Assembly (NCBI RefSeq): GCF_028583425.1
Contig: NC_072807.1
Coordinates: forward strand, 32,183,001-32,247,000
DNA from: Eublepharis macularius
Lineage: Eukaryota; Chordata; Lepidosauria; Squamata; Eublepharidae
Length of the DNA stretch: 64,000 bases
Direction of reading: 5' to 3'
Shown here in pieces: positions 41,782-53,597 of the stretch (positions within the stretch are counted from its first letter, which is position 1; the number at the start of each line of letters is the position of its first letter). Below the pieces are notes generated by a model that saw only the letters and a list, made by a program, of their open reading frames with translations, searched no databases and had not been told where the DNA came from. A program made the translations under genes and the position numbers.

Positions 41782-41925
41782 TTATTGTGGTATAAGCTTT
41801 TGAGAACCACAGCTCTCTCCGTCAGATGCATCCAACAGAGAGAGCTGTGGTTCTCGAAAGCTTATGCTACAATAAAGTTGGTTAGTCATAAAGGGGCTAC
41901 TGGACTCTTTACTATTTAGCTTGTA
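41782..41925 (+). mobile_element. Short PLE-derived unit, head-to-head motifs
   Basis: The inverted half (TTTATTGTGGTATAAGCTTT, then TGAGAACCACAGCTCTCTCC) is followed by the direct half (AGAGCTGTGGTTCTCGAAAG, then CTTATGCTACAATAAAGTTG). It has the same arrangement as 18037-18212. The flanks ATGCTCTTAAC and ATGCTTAAC suggest an imperfect duplication. Confidence 0.75.
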
Positions 41926-42078
41926 TGCTTAACCTACCTCACTGGATTGCTGTGAGGATGAAATGGACGTGGGGAGAACTACATGTACCACCCTGAGCTC
42001 TTTGCAAAAATCAGTGGGCAAATAGTGTGATAGATGGATGCAGGGAATTTTCTTTTGTGGAAACACATCCCATCATAT

Positions 42079-42392
42079 CAGGGCTTTTTTTATGGGAAAA
42101 GAGGTGGTGGAACTCAGGACTGCACAATGACGTCACTTTGGGTCAGCTGGAACAAGGGGGGAGTTTTTTAAAGTTTAAATCGCCCTTGGAGAAAATGGTC
42201 ACATGGCCGGTGGCCCCGCCCCCTGATCTCCAGACAGAGGGGAGTTTAGATTGCCCTCTGCGCCAGTGGTGTGGAAGGCAATCTAAACTCCCCTCTGTCT
42301 GGAGATCAGGGGGCGGGGCCACCGGCCATGTGACCACTTTCAAGAGGCGCCAGAACTCCGTTCCACTGCGTTCCTGCTGAAAAAAAGCCCTG
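42079..42392. mobile_element. hAT-type MITE, copy 3 (most complete)
   Basis: It runs from CAGGGCTTTTTTTATGGG to the inverted end CTGAAAAAAAGCCCTG. It is flanked by CATCATAT (42071-42078) and CATCGTAT (42393-42400), an 8-bp duplication with one change. Internally it holds a second inverted repeat, with CAATCTAAACTCCCCTCTGT near 42280 matched inversely near 42230. Confidence 0.9.
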
Positions 42393-42400
42393 CATCGTAT

Positions 42401-43860
42401 GAGCTTCCCTCTGCAATCTGACGCTGCTCACAAACAAGTCGGTGAGCTCAGAAAGAACTAAGCCTCGGTCTGCATTTTGTAAATATTTGCTGCTGGATAA
42501 AGTGCTCCATCCCCGGGGACCCATTTTTACATGCAGTTAGAACTTGGCAAGAGGTCTGCTGCTTTGCAGAACAGATGGCAGGAATTCCGAGGCGAACTGG
42601 AAGGCAGGCAATGAGGAAGTCCCATCGGCCTTTGGGGAAAGTTCAGAGGCCTAGTGGGAAAGCAGTAAAGCTGGGCTCATCTGTCTGTAGGAAACAGCTC
42701 TGCAGGAGAAAGCGCGGTGACAGTTTCTCAATGGGGTTTTCTCCACATGTCATTTCATGCTGAGGAGAACACCCCCCCCCCCCATGGTTTCTACAGTTCC
42801 AATTTTTAAGAGGAATCTGTTCAACGTTTCTGTAACAACTCTGATTGGGAATGGCTGGGCGCTCAGAAGGAAATCTTATGGAATAACCTACTTGTGTCAA
42901 CACAGTCAGAATTAATCAAGTCCTTTGCTACTCAGGGGGGAACCTGCCATCTCCAGCAGTAAATACTTCCTCCCTGTGTTTCAGATCGTTTTGACAACCT
43001 GGGGCAGAGGTTGTCTCCAAATTACTGTGGATTCTGGAATAGTGATGGCATGTGGTAAGCAGGACACAGAGAACCAACATAGAAATGATTGGAACCATCT
43101 AGCACATCTATGGAAATGCATGCAATTGAATGAAACCAAAACCCCTGTTTTTAACAGGGCAAATGATGGACTGTTTCCTTTGGTCAAGTGTGTGTGGGGG
43201 GGAGGAGGATTGCAATGAAGAGAATTCAAGAGCTGGATTATTACCTGCTGCGTTGCAAGACCCTACAGGGCCACCATTTTGCTGCCTTTTAGAAGGACTT
43301 GCCGTATAGAGGAAGAGTGCCACACCTCTCTTTGCATATGGGCCCAGAAAAGCAGCAAGACAATGATGTGAGGTCACTCAGCGGTTAACAGGATTCTTCC
43401 ATGGCTCTGTAGACCTCCCATTTGCCCAACTGAGGCAGGGAAATACCCAGACCCAATTTATTACCTCCAAGGAATTGAGGAGCGGGATTTAAAAATGGCC
43501 TCTGCATAGTGACACTCTAGGGATTTCCCCTAGTCACTATGGTAAAGACCATCAAGACTATGGGTGGCAGCCTTGAGTATTACCCGGAAGTAACTCCACG
43601 TCCTCCCTGAATACCCTTCCCAGGCTCCCCACCCCAAATCTCCTAGGATCTGCAGAGGAAGTGTTGGGAATCCTATGACTCTGATCTTTGGCTTGTTCTC
43701 ACGGTCATATACCTTGTGATGTTTGACTTGCATTTCCTGACTGTGGCTTTCTTGGCCTGTGGTCCACATATCTGGCCTTATGAGGCCATGGTTCTGCCCC
43801 CGCTTGCTTTCATCTACTCAAAACTCACAGTCTGAAAAGGTTGAAGACCATTAACCAAGA
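42401..43860. other. Intergenic, no gene seen
   Basis: C and G runs at about 42773 and 43195. No exon or named repeat. Confidence 0.4.
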
Positions 43861-43865
43861 TCTTC

Positions 43866-44110
43866 TGATGTAGGTGTAGTGGTTAAGAGCAGCAGGACTC
43901 TAATCCGGAGAGCCAGGTTTGATTTCCCCACTCCCTCCGTTTGAAGCCAGCTGGGTGGATGTGGGTCAGTCACAGCTTCTCAGAGCTCCCCCAGCCCCAC
44001 CCACCTCACAGGGTGATTGTTGTGGGGATAATAATAACATACTTTGTAAACCATTCTGAGTGGGTGTTAAAGGGGCAGAATATAAATTGCATGTTGCTGC
44101 TGCTGCTGCT
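43866..44110 (+). repeat. tRNA-derived SINE with (CTG)n tail
   Basis: It shows GGTGTAGTGGTTAAGAGCAG, GGTTTGATTTCCCCACTCC, CCTCACAGGGTGATTGTTGT and the 3' end AACCATTCTGAGTGGGTGTT, followed by (TGC)n. Confidence 0.8.
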
Positions 44111-44304
44111 TTTAAGAAATAGTGCCTGTACATGATTAGATTTAGAGTTCTCTTATCTGAGCATCTCATAGAAAGTGGTTTCTTTGGAAGGAGCTGTATT
44201 GGGGTAGAACATGTGCCGAAGGTCCCACAGTCAATCCCTTAAACACTATACCTCTAGAATACATTTAATACCAAATGCAAAACAGACCTTTCGACAGGTA
44301 GCTG

Positions 44305-44400
44305 GGAACAATCATATGAGGAGGCCTGCTGGATCGGACCATCTAGTCCAGCATCCTGTCTCCAAATAGCCAACTTGATCACCTTGGAAAGCGTGTAAGT
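44305..44400 (+). repeat. CR1-like 3' UTR fragment
   Basis: It reads GGCCTGCTGGATCGGACCAT, then CTAGTCCAGCATCCTGTCTC, as in many vertebrate CR1/L3 tails. Confidence 0.55.
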
Positions 44401-44519
44401 GCAGTGCACAAGCCAAGGACTGTCCTTGTTGATGCCCCCAGATATATTTCCTCTGAGAAAGATAGTTCCGTTTATGCATTAAAACCAACGATGTGTCATC
44501 ATAAATACATTGAGCAAGA

Positions 44520-44720
44520 TTTGGGTCTAGTCCCACCTTAAAGACCAACTAGATTTCCAGGGCATGAGCTTTTGAGAATTAGAGCTCCCTTCGTCAGATG
44601 CCTAAATAAAAGATGACTAAGGAAGCCCTGACTCTCGAAAGCTCATACACAGGAAACCTAGTTAAAGATACTACTGGACCTGAATCTTGCTCTTCTACTA
44701 CAGACCAACACAGCTATCTA
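44520..44720 (+). repeat. PLE-derived unit, head-to-head motifs
   Basis: The inverted half contains CATGAGCTTTTGAGAATTAG and CTCCCTTCGTCAGATGCC. The direct half contains CTGACTCTCGAAAGCTCATA and ends CAGACCAACACAGCTATCTA. It belongs to a subfamily different from 18037. Confidence 0.65.
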
Positions 44721-44724
44721 CCTA

Positions 44725-46740
44725 AAAATAAATACATCGATCTCTACAGTGCCACAAGACTCTTTGCTGCACAGATTTTTGACATATTTGCACATGCATT
44801 TACAGTTACGATCTGCAGTCCAAAGAAATCTTTCATTCACACACATCATGATGAATAAATGATGGCTTGATACAGGCACTGGGTGAGGACTTTACTGAGT
44901 TGCAATATAATGTGAGAATTGGCCCCAAGCTGGGGAATAAAAACAGAGGTTGGACAATCAGCATACTCGTGACTGTATTAATATACAGCTCAGCAGGTAT
45001 TCAAAAGAGGCATCCCGAGATAGGAATTAGTTTTCCTGTGTAGAAAAGGAAAGAAAGAGGGAGCAAACACTACGATGGATTGCAAGGACGGTGGAGAACT
45101 TAGAGAAAGGGAAAGAAATGGCATCACTTTCCAAAAAAGAAACTCTGTCCAAGGTACTGGAACCAATAATTTTTTATTAGAAGGAACAAACCAGGAGCTC
45201 AATGTTCCAGCTGGTGGTTTTCTTGTATATAAACATTTTGCAAAACTCATTACATTTATGTCACTTGCAAAATGATTTTAAACTTTCTCCATTACATTGA
45301 ATGGGCTCAAAACTTGATAAAAAATGCAATTATAAACTTGGCTAGGAAGGAAGTCAGTCAGGCTGAGCTCGGGGCTGCGTAGTATAATTCCTTTGCTCTG
45401 TTCTTCTGAGCGAAGAAGGAAAAAGTAACCTTTTAATTTTACAGTTGTAGTCTGATAATAATGAACCCACGCCCATCTAAGCCTTTGAGCTAGGAAAAGT
45501 CCTTTCTTGCCAGAAGGAAAGTTATTCTTGGTGCTTCTAGCCATCTTTTCTCCTTTTCTGGGACAAGCTTCAGAGAAAAGCAAATTCTTTTGTGCTTTTC
45601 CACCAAGACTGTTTGGGACCTTTTTTCAGGTCTTGGTACTATGTAAATCTGAAAAGGGCATATTTGTCCACGTAAAGAGCAAACACCACATTGCCGAAGA
45701 AGTCAACTCTGGCTGTAAAAACGTGTTGCTGTTAAGAGACCACTGGAGGAAAGCTCTGCAGGACTCCCTGTAAATCAAGGCCACTGTTGCCAGGCAACTG
45801 GTTGAAAGATTTGGAGACAAGAAGTGGGGACCCACAGGAGAAAAAAAAAATAAGATGGAAAGGGAGATTTGTTCTTTGGCTGCTCTGTTACACACACAAG
45901 ACTTGCACACAGAGATTCACACAAATGTGCAGAATTCATGAACACACAAACATACTTGTCCCCACCCACGCACCCAGGGCAACCTTGTCCCTTCTACACC
46001 TGCCCTTAAGCAGTGTGCATTATGATGGAGATGCAACAGGTATGGGAGACTGACACGAGTACAGCTATGTTCTCCCACACTAGCTGAATGCTATTCCTTG
46101 CTGTAATTCAATTCCCAGAGAGGAGAAGCCACCAAGGGATACCATGATAGGAAACATGGCTGCCTTTCTCCTCCTTCTCAATTAAAGGCTGCAAAGCATT
46201 GTTTAAAAACAGTGGCTCCAGCCAGCTTGAGATATGGCTGGATGGCTAACACTTGAAACGTTCTAAATACAGAAAAAATATTCAGCTAAAACACACACAC
46301 ACAAAGACTGAAAAGCCTCCACTGAAGTTGAAATACCCCCTTGGTATCACCTGTGGATAGGAAATATGTTATAGCTGAGATTCTGAAGTATTTTTTTTAG
46401 CAAGAATGCTAATATGTAGAAAACATCAATGGCCTCTGTAGACTCCTGCTGATGCTTTGATCACCAATTTTAGATAAGCAGTTTAGGATGCGTTTCTCAA
46501 TTTAGTCTTCGGATGCAATAATTTTTTTAAGTATATGAAACAGAGGGGAACTCTCTGGGTTCGATTAATACAGTCTTTCCCGCTGTGATTTCCAACAGAT
46601 GTGTTCAATCACTGCAGCCCTGTACAATTTCACCTTCAGCCTAGGTCATTATTACTCAATATAATTATTCAAAGTCTCATGGCACTAGCACCAAGAATGA
46701 AAGACAAAAAGCAAAGCATTCTGTTGAGGTGATTTCTGTT
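44725..46740. other. Intergenic, no gene seen
   Basis: Short open frames, an A run at about 45841 and a short (CA)n near 46292. No named repeat. Confidence 0.4.
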
Positions 46741-46744
46741 CAAG

Positions 46745-46790
46745 AAGGGAAGGGAAGGGAGGGAGGGAGGAAGGAAGGAAGGAAGGGAAT
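46745..46790. repeat. GGGA/GGAA purine tract
   Basis: GGGAA, GGGAG and GGAAG units, about 45 bp long. Confidence 0.8.
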
Positions 46791-47038
46791 AATAATAATA
46801 ATAACATCCAATTTATATATCGCCCTTCAGGACAACTTAATGCCCACTCAGAGCAGTTTACAAAGTATGTCATTATTATCCCCACAACAAAAACCCTGGG
46901 AGGTGGGTGAGGCTGAGAAAGCTCCAGAGAGCCGTGACTAGCCCAAGGTCACCCAGCTGGCTTCAAGGGGAGGAGTGGGGAATCAAACCCGGCTCTCCAG
47001 ATTAGAGTCCCGCGCTTTTAACCACTACACCAAACTGG
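46790..47038 (-). repeat. tRNA-derived SINE
   Basis: On the minus strand, TTTGGTGTAGTGGTTAAAAG, GGTTTGATTCCCCACTCC and the 3' end CCTGAAGGGCGATATATAAA followed by (TTA)n. A (GAAT)n/(CAAA)n tract follows at 47050-47092. Confidence 0.8.
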
Positions 47039-47394
47039 AAGGAAGGAGCGAACGAATGAATGAATGAATGAACGAACAAACAAACAAACAACTTAAGTTC
47101 ACAAAATACCCTCCAGAAAGTCTACCAGGATGGGGCCAGGAGATACAAAGCCCACTTGCAAGAGTGATTCATCCCAGTTAAAACAAAACAAAATAGGCTT
47201 TTACACACATGATAGTATGAGAGATTTCATTTTAAGAATGAGGACTTGTTATTACAATTGGAAAATATCTGGTTACTAAAGAGACTGGTGGTGATAGAGT
47301 GATATCCCACAAATATCACTGGTACTCCTGTCCACAACCACCTGATTCACCCCAAATTGCCATGGTTCAGTGTGGATTTGTAACAATTGTTATA

Positions 47395-47610
47395 GAGAGG
47401 GAGCTGTGTTAGTCTGTTGCTGGGCAAAACAAAGAGTCACGCAGCACCTTACAGACTAAAGAATTTTGGTAAATCTAGAGGAGTTGTCATGTTTGCATGT
47501 TACAGCAAAAATAAACAGGAGTCTTGTGTCACCTTAAAGGTGAAGTATAACATTTTGTGGGCTAGAGAGAAGAGAACTTCTTCATATGCAATGAGTGGAT
47601 CTTCATTGTA
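47395..47610 (-). repeat. PLE-type 3' sequences, two decayed pieces
   Basis: One piece (about 47398-47465) reads GTGTTAGTCTGTTGCTGGGC and GTCACGCAGCACCTTACAGA. The other (47510-47610) includes CTTGTGTCACCTTAAAGGTG and, inverted, ATGAAGAAGTTCTCTTCTCT, a degenerate hammerhead-like core. Confidence 0.5.
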
Positions 47611-47631
47611 TAGTCATTTTATAGAGAAGGT

Positions 47632-47680
47632 ATAGAGGGGTTGTGGATCACTGGTAGAGCACTTGGCATGAAAAACTAAC
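47632..47680 (+). repeat. tRNA-like SINE head fragment, second family
   Basis: It reads GGGGTTGTGGATCACTGGTAG and AGCACTTGGCATG. Only the A-box part remains. Confidence 0.45.
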
Positions 47681-47956
47681 TACAAGTACATCTAGACCCC
47701 ATTTCATTCAGACGTCTCCTACATCCTCCGTTTCCAACTTATAATTAATTTTGTATCAGAAAACTGGTCAGTGTAAATATATCAAGGAGCTGATTATAGT
47801 GTTACGTTAAAACAATTTCCTCTGGCAAGTGGCCACTCCCTAATTGGATGTAATTTCAAGCGGGAGATTTCTGTTTCTCGGTGGGACTGTAGTTGATGTC
47901 TATGTTTTGGGGAAAAAAGAATACAAAAATAATTTTGCACTTGTAGCACTTTAGAA

Positions 47957-48168
47957 GCCCTGACCTGGATAGCCCAGGTGAGCTTGCTCTTGTCAGATCT
48001 CAGAAGCTAAGCAGGGTTGGCCTTGGTTAGTGATTGGATGGGAGGGCCCCAACGAAGATTAGGGTTGCAGAGGCAGGCAATGGCAAACCACCTCTGCTAG
48101 TCTCTTGCCATGAAAACTCCACCAGGGGTCTCCATAAGTCAGCTGTGACTTGAGGGTACCACACACAC
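47957..48168 (+). mobile_element. 5S rRNA-headed SINE (5S-Sauria type), with target duplication
   Basis: The head is CAGATCTCAGAAGCTAAGCA, GGATGGGAGGGC; the tail is GGCAATGGCAAACCACCTCT and CATAAGTCAGCTGTGACTTG. It is flanked by identical AGCACTTTAGAA at 47945-47956 and 48169-48180. This is the clearest copy for defining both ends. Confidence 0.9.
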
Positions 48169-48180
48169 AGCACTTTAGAA

Positions 48181-50270
48181 ATTGTATAGAAGTGCACTTT
48201 ACAAAATGAATTTTGATATGAAGAATTTTGTCATCTAAAACGTCTCATGCTTTTGGATAAGTAATGTAGTTAGTTTTTCATGGACATTTTTTTCTTTTTT
48301 TAAAAAAAGCCAAACAGCATGGTCAAGGGGCCATGAAACACAAGGATGCACAATGTGAAATGCAAATATGTAAACTTTATATTTCATAAAAAAAAGGGCA
48401 GAGTTCATTCATTTAGTTTCATTCATGTGGAACTGTTTAACTGGCATTCAGAGATTTCACACCATCTTCCCTACTTATGACCTGGGATTTTCTTTCTTAC
48501 TCTAGATATTAATTATCTTAGCAAAACCTGGGACTCCTTTACACATTACTGATGTTAATCAGCTAATAGATGGTTTCTGTATCTTTCACAGTTAAATTTG
48601 AATTGCACGTTGCCACAAACCCACATCCAACTCGGGCTTAGGCTGACCTTCCCCTACCCTGAGGTAAAATTTCTCCTCTTTAAGTCTATGAAGCTGTATA
48701 CTGGGCTGGGAAGCCTCTGGTAGCATGGTTGATGTTAAGCTTCAACTTTCCTTCTTGTCCCACCCTTAAGGATTATTAAAAATGGTTACCCAGCCAAGTC
48801 TTAGTAGGGGACAGAACAGGGGTTTGCACTTCCCTTTAGCAAAAACTGGCACACAAGGCTTGGGGAGGTTCAAAACATAACTGAAGGTTTATTTACAGAA
48901 GGTTAAATTCAAAAAGCAGGTAGGCAGGTGTTTGAACTGAAGTAACAGGAAGGTTTTTATACAGCAACTTCACTGGTGTGAGGCACAAAACACTTGGTTT
49001 AACACTAGGTTGCTGGCTTCTTTCAGAGATTGACACTGCTTCACAAATGTTTCCCTTTTAAAGCACAGACACAGCACAACTTCCCCTCCTCTCCAGACTT
49101 AAAGGTGCTCCACTGAGACAAACCCTTGCCAGATACTGGGCAGGCGTTATAGTTATGAGTTATAGCCTTGTTCCTAGCACTGAAGGGGAGATGCCTTTCT
49201 ACCCACTTCCTTGGCCCACTGTAACTCCCAGATCTCTCAAGTCTAAGCAGGAGTCAGTGCTGGTTTTTCCCACTTTAGTCCGAGGACTAACTGTGCTTCA
49301 CAAACATTATTTCCTCTCACAGCGGGTTCTCTGGCTGACCCTCTCTGGTCTAAAGCCAGGCTCCAACCCCCTTCCACTTTCTTGTTTCCTCTCCACCTCC
49401 AACTGCCAGCTTCCCCAACATTCCACCCCCAACTGCCATTTCAGGCTAGCCACATGGGGTGGAGGAAACATGTCGATCATATGCTCACTGGCTGGAAATC
49501 TCAGCATCAGAAGCTGAGTCCATCACACATGTGCTTACAATCTACCCTGCATTTCCTGCTGGGGGCGGGTGAGTCCTTTTTTATTTACTGGCCTAGATCC
49601 AGCCGTGAAGTTAAAAGTCCTTAAGAGGGTGTGGCCAATTCCACTGATCTTCCCTCCCACTGCAGCCTACTGCAATTTTGTTCTGAGGTGTCAGGAGCAA
49701 TTATAAATGATAATTGGGGGGGGGGGATTCTGCAGTGAAAAGGGCAAATAAGCAAAAATTGCTGCCCCTTCTTCCAAAAATTTGGGTGTGTGTAGGTTTT
49801 CTTAATCCAGCCCACCACGATTGTGGCCATAGATGGATGCTTCAAGGAAATAAGGAGTAAATTATTTACTTAAGGCAAGCTTGCTTTATAAGTAGGCAAA
49901 AGCTTCTGAACATAAAAAAAAATGTTCCTTTTTGGCTTATAATGCTGATGCTAGATGCTAAAATTCACTTCGATACAGGCTCGGTATGAAGGTTATAGAA
50001 TTTCCTAGCAGTGATGAAGAAGTACTTTCCATCGGTGTCTCTGAAGTCTTGACTGGAGATGAGATAGCACCATCTAGTGAGGGAGGCTGGCTATGACCGT
50101 AGTTCTTCCTGAATGAAGATGAAAACTGGGAATTTTGAAAACTGCACAGCAAGCCCAGTTCAGCAGCCAGGCTCCCAGCACAAGCCTCGCTGAAGCAGGA
50201 TGCAGTTGCAAAGAAGCACAAAGATACTTTTGTGCTGTTATTGTCAATACAGTTTCCGGAAGACTGCATC
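48181..50270. other. Intergenic, no gene seen
   Basis: No recognisable exon. A G run is at about 49717. Confidence 0.4.
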
Positions 50271-50274
50271 CAAA

Positions 50275-50420
50275 ATAAAACCAAAATCCAGCAGCATCTT
50301 CAAGATTAACAAGATTCGGGTCCAGTAGCATCTTAAAGACCAATGAGATTTCCAGGGCAATTATTCAGCCTGAGCGTTTGTGGGTTCCAGCCAGCTTTGT
50401 CAGATAGAAACTCATAGTGG
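50275..50420 (-). repeat. PLE-type 3' fragment
   Basis: The minus strand reads CTGACAAAGCTGGCTGGAAC, CCACAAACGCTCAGGCTGAA and GTGCTGC. It is a decayed core of the GTGGGCT/AGCCCAC-stem PLE family. Confidence 0.55.
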
Positions 50421-50654
50421 GGAATTTTTATGGGGCAGGAGGATTCAAGGCTTGGTGTGAATTATACTCTAAGCCTTTCGCAGGTAAATGTACTAGAGGA
50501 ATTGAAAGGGTTGGTATGCATCCTGTACTGACATTTTCGACCCCTCATGTTGAAATCTACACTTGAAGGTTCATAAATCACACCAAGACTTGTTTCCTCC
50601 TCCTCCATCTCCCCAACCTGCCCCATAAAAATTGCCCAGCATGTCGTTCCATCA

Positions 50655-51010
50655 CTTATCTATCTGATGAAGTGGGCTGGGACCCACAAAAGCTCAGGCT
50701 GAAATTAATGTTGTTCGTCTTGAAGGTGCCACTAGATTTTTGTTTGGTGTAGTGGTTAAAAGCAGCAGGACTCTAATCTGAAGAGCCAGGTTTGATTCCC
50801 CACTCCACTTGAAGCCAGCTGGGTGACCTTGAGTCAAATCACAGCTCTTCCAGAGATCTCTCAGCCCCACCCACCTCACAGGGTGGTTGTTGTGATAACA
50901 TACTTTATAAACTTCTCTGAGTGGGTGTTAAGTTGTCCTGAAGGGCAGTATATAAATTAAATGTTGTTGTTGTTATTTTGCTACAATAGACTAACATAGC
51001 TACATCTTTG
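50655..51010 (+). repeat. PLE-type 3' unit split by a tRNA-derived SINE
   Basis: CTGATGAAGTGGGCTGGGAC, then CCACAAAAGCTCAGGCTGAA, then CGTCTTGAAGGTGCCACTAG. After the SINE at 50745-50985 the tail resumes with GCTACAATAGACTAACATAG. CTGATGA is intact, but the second core block reads AAAA instead of GAAA. Confidence 0.65.
50745..50985 (+). repeat. tRNA-derived SINE inserted in a PLE tail
   Basis: GGTGTAGTGGTTAAAAGCAG, GGTTTGATTCCCCACTCC and CCTGAAGGGCAGTATATAAA, ending in (GTT)n. Confidence 0.8.
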
Positions 51011-51218
51011 TGATCACTGGATTGCATCTGGCATCAAACCCCAGAAAATGGACCAATATGAGATCAAAATCACCGCACAAACTTTTTATCCTACCACACC
51101 TCTTAGCTAAGAGCGGAGCACAAAAACTCTTTCACCAGAGCTAAGATGGGAGGAGGCCATGTCGTTCCAAATCAAATTTTGAAAATGATGGTCATGCAAA
51201 CACCCCTTTCATTTAGGA

Positions 51219-51290
51219 CTAACCAAAATATGACAATATACTGAGCCAGCTTTGACTTCTCCAGAACTCTTCATCAGGCGGGACATTCAG
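51219..51290 (-). repeat. PLE-type 3' fragment with CTGATGA core
   Basis: The minus strand reads CGCCTGATGAAGAGTTCTGG, then AGAAGTCAAAGCTGGCTCAG. It is related to the fragment at 29010. Confidence 0.55.
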
Positions 51291-51760
51291 ATGGCTTTTA
51301 TATTCTCAAAGGAAGAACAGTGATTTATTTTTGCTTCTCTGTCCCATAAGCCTCTGGTGTCTCTCGAAATGTGTTTGCCATCTAGCGCCAACTAATCTGC
51401 AGCAGCTTCTACATCCCATTTTCAGATCCCACAAATTGCAGAGTAGGAGCTTCTCCATCACAACACTGCCCCGTCTTTTTAACACTTCCAGGTTTTTTTT
51501 GTACACAACATGCAGCCTGACAAAGAATTCAGGGAATTCAAAAACATGGTCAATAATGTTCTAGTTGACTATAATTAAAAGGGATTACGCTGCTGCTGTT
51601 CCTGGAATTTCCCTAGGAGATATAGGCATGTTTCTAATTAAGAAAAAAATAAGCTATACCCAACTTTTTTTTTAATTCATTGAACATGAAAGTAGTACAA
51701 ATATCATTTTGTCATTATATGCCCAGGGTGTGTGTGTGTGTTATAGGGCTTGCGTGTCTA
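51291..51760. other. Intergenic, no gene seen
   Basis: A short (TG)n lies near 51728. Otherwise unremarkable. Confidence 0.35.
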
Positions 51761-51764
51761 AGAC

Positions 51765-51962
51765 AGACAGTGTAGTGTAGTGGTTAGAGTGATGAACTAA
51801 GATCTGGGAAAACCAGGTTCAAATCCCAGCGCTGCCATAGAAGCTTGCTTGGTGACCTTGGGGCAGTCACTCACTTTCAGCCTATTGTGAGGATAAAATG
51901 AGGAGAGGAGGGTGATGTATGTCATTTGGGGTTCGCACGGAGAAAAGAGATGGGGTATAAAT
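51765..51962 (+). repeat. tRNA-derived SINE
   Basis: CAGTGTAGTGTAGTGGTTAG, GGTTCAAATCCCAGCGCTGCC and GGTGACCTTGGGGCAGTCAC, ending AGATGGGGTATAAATGAAAC. A MITE inserted at its tail. Confidence 0.75.
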
Positions 51963-51967
51963 GAAAC

Positions 51968-52104
51968 TAGGACTTTTTTCAGCAAGAACGTGGTGGAACG
52001 GAGTTCCGGAACCTCTTGAAAATGGTCACATGGCCATGTGACCATTTTCTCCAAGGGCAACCCACTGAGTTCCACCACCTCTTTTCCCAGGAAAAAAAGC
52101 CCTG
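51968..52104. mobile_element. hAT-type MITE, copy 4 (short)
   Basis: It lies between AATGAAAC (51960-51967) and AATGAAGC (52105-52112), an 8-bp duplication with one change. The left terminus, TAGGACTTTTTTC, is a decayed form of CAGGGCTTTTTTTC. The right terminus is intact. The centre is deleted relative to the 42079 copy. Confidence 0.85.
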
Positions 52105-52112
52105 AATGAAGC

Positions 52113-52788
52113 TAATAATAAATTGTTTATCTAACTGACAATTATTATCATATGAATCTCAAAATCTTATTTCCAGAAAGGGAGGGGGGGGAGATAGAGA
52201 AATTTGCGGAAGACCGAAGATTCAAAACAGCCCTACAATCTAATTAGCCAAGTCCAGAGAGATGCTATTAAAGTTGTCGAAGTAATAATGAATGTCAAAC
52301 AAACAAAGCAAAAAGTCTATCCAAGGGCACATTAGCAAGTAAATATTATATGAAAACAAATCAGGGTAGACATGTCGCCTCCTGCCCTCTCTAGTTTTTC
52401 TGTCCTCAGCATTATTTCTTATTATCAGCATGAGATTGCCTTTAATACATGAGCCCACGCTGCAGTCACAAATGAACAAAGGAACCCCACTTATGTGGAG
52501 ACAGAAGGTTGCTTTGGTTTTATTAGCTTCATAAACACATTGTGCTAACAGATACAAACAACAGACATTTAAGCGAGTCTTTGCTGGCCGCTCCATCTAA
52601 TAGCACACCCAGTGGACAAATGCCTGCCAAACAGGGTACCACGATGGAGCCAATCACAAAGGGAGCGGGGTGGGTGGGCAGCGGTCTGCCTGCGTATTTT
52701 TCTGCAATATTTTCATGCAGGTATTTTTCTGCATGCATGGAGTGCTTCTGGAGCATGTAGAAAAGCATTGCATTGCACACAGAAAAAC
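52113..52788. other. Intergenic, no gene seen
   Basis: No recognisable exon or repeat up to the Harbinger insertion site. Confidence 0.4.
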
Positions 52789-52791
52789 AAC

Positions 52792-52830
52792 GGCCGAATC
52801 CACACTTCCATTTTCCTCCGTTTTTTCCCC
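52792..52830 (+). repeat. Harbinger left terminal inverted repeat
   Basis: GGCCGAATCCACACTTCC matches the inverted right end with two differences. Homology fades after about 20 bp into T/C-rich sequence. Confidence 0.85.
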
Positions 52831-53443
52831 GCATAAAATCCGCAGGTCCCGTTTCAATTCACATACTCTAACCGCACATCCGGATTTCCCGCGGTTTTTT
52901 TCGAACGCATATTTCATGGGTTTCTTGCGCGTCTCTTGCGCAGCAAGCACCGCGGATGTGAACAAAAGAATCCGTTTCTCCTAGTTTCTGCCCAATCCAA
53001 ACCACTCCCATTGTCCTTTTTTCCCCTCCTCTGTTGCTGTGCCTTTCACCCTGTAAGTAAATCACTTGTTTTATATGTTTTTTTTTTATTTAACTTAACT
53101 TATATCGCTGCTCCGCAGCCACGAGTCGACAGTATCCCGAAAATGAAAAAGAAATTCCAGCTCGGGAAAAAATCCTTCCCAAGACGCCTGCTCAAACTTT
53201 CACTCTATCACCACCCCCTTTTTTTTTTTACTTTTTTTTTCAAGATTTCCGTTATGACGAGAAATCAAAGCAACCATAAATATATAGATCGAAACATAAA
53301 CATCACGATGATCGATTTTTGGTAAAGGTGATGACTGCCTTTGATGTTCAATCCGTGCTTCATTGAACAGCAAACTCTAGTATCCTTTAATCTCACACAC
53401 CGCCAATGTTGCCCCAACCGTTCCTTTTACGTTTACCTGATTC

Positions 53444-53456
53444 ATCGATATGTCGA
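53444..53456. promoter_or_regulatory. ATCGATAT motif upstream of gene A
   Basis: ATCGATATGTCGA lies about 140 bp before the gene A start codon. Related motifs precede genes B and C. It may be a site for the element's own DNA-binding proteins, or for a host factor; this is inference. Confidence 0.45.
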
Positions 53457-53597
53457 CAATTTCAACCGTGGAAAAAAATTAGGCGCGAAATGTAACGGTC
53501 GGAAAGAACGGTTTGCGCATGTTCGGAGCTACTGAGCAGGCGACATTCGAGCGGTGTGCAGCAATCAATGATCACTCGACCCCTTCAATAGAGCCAT

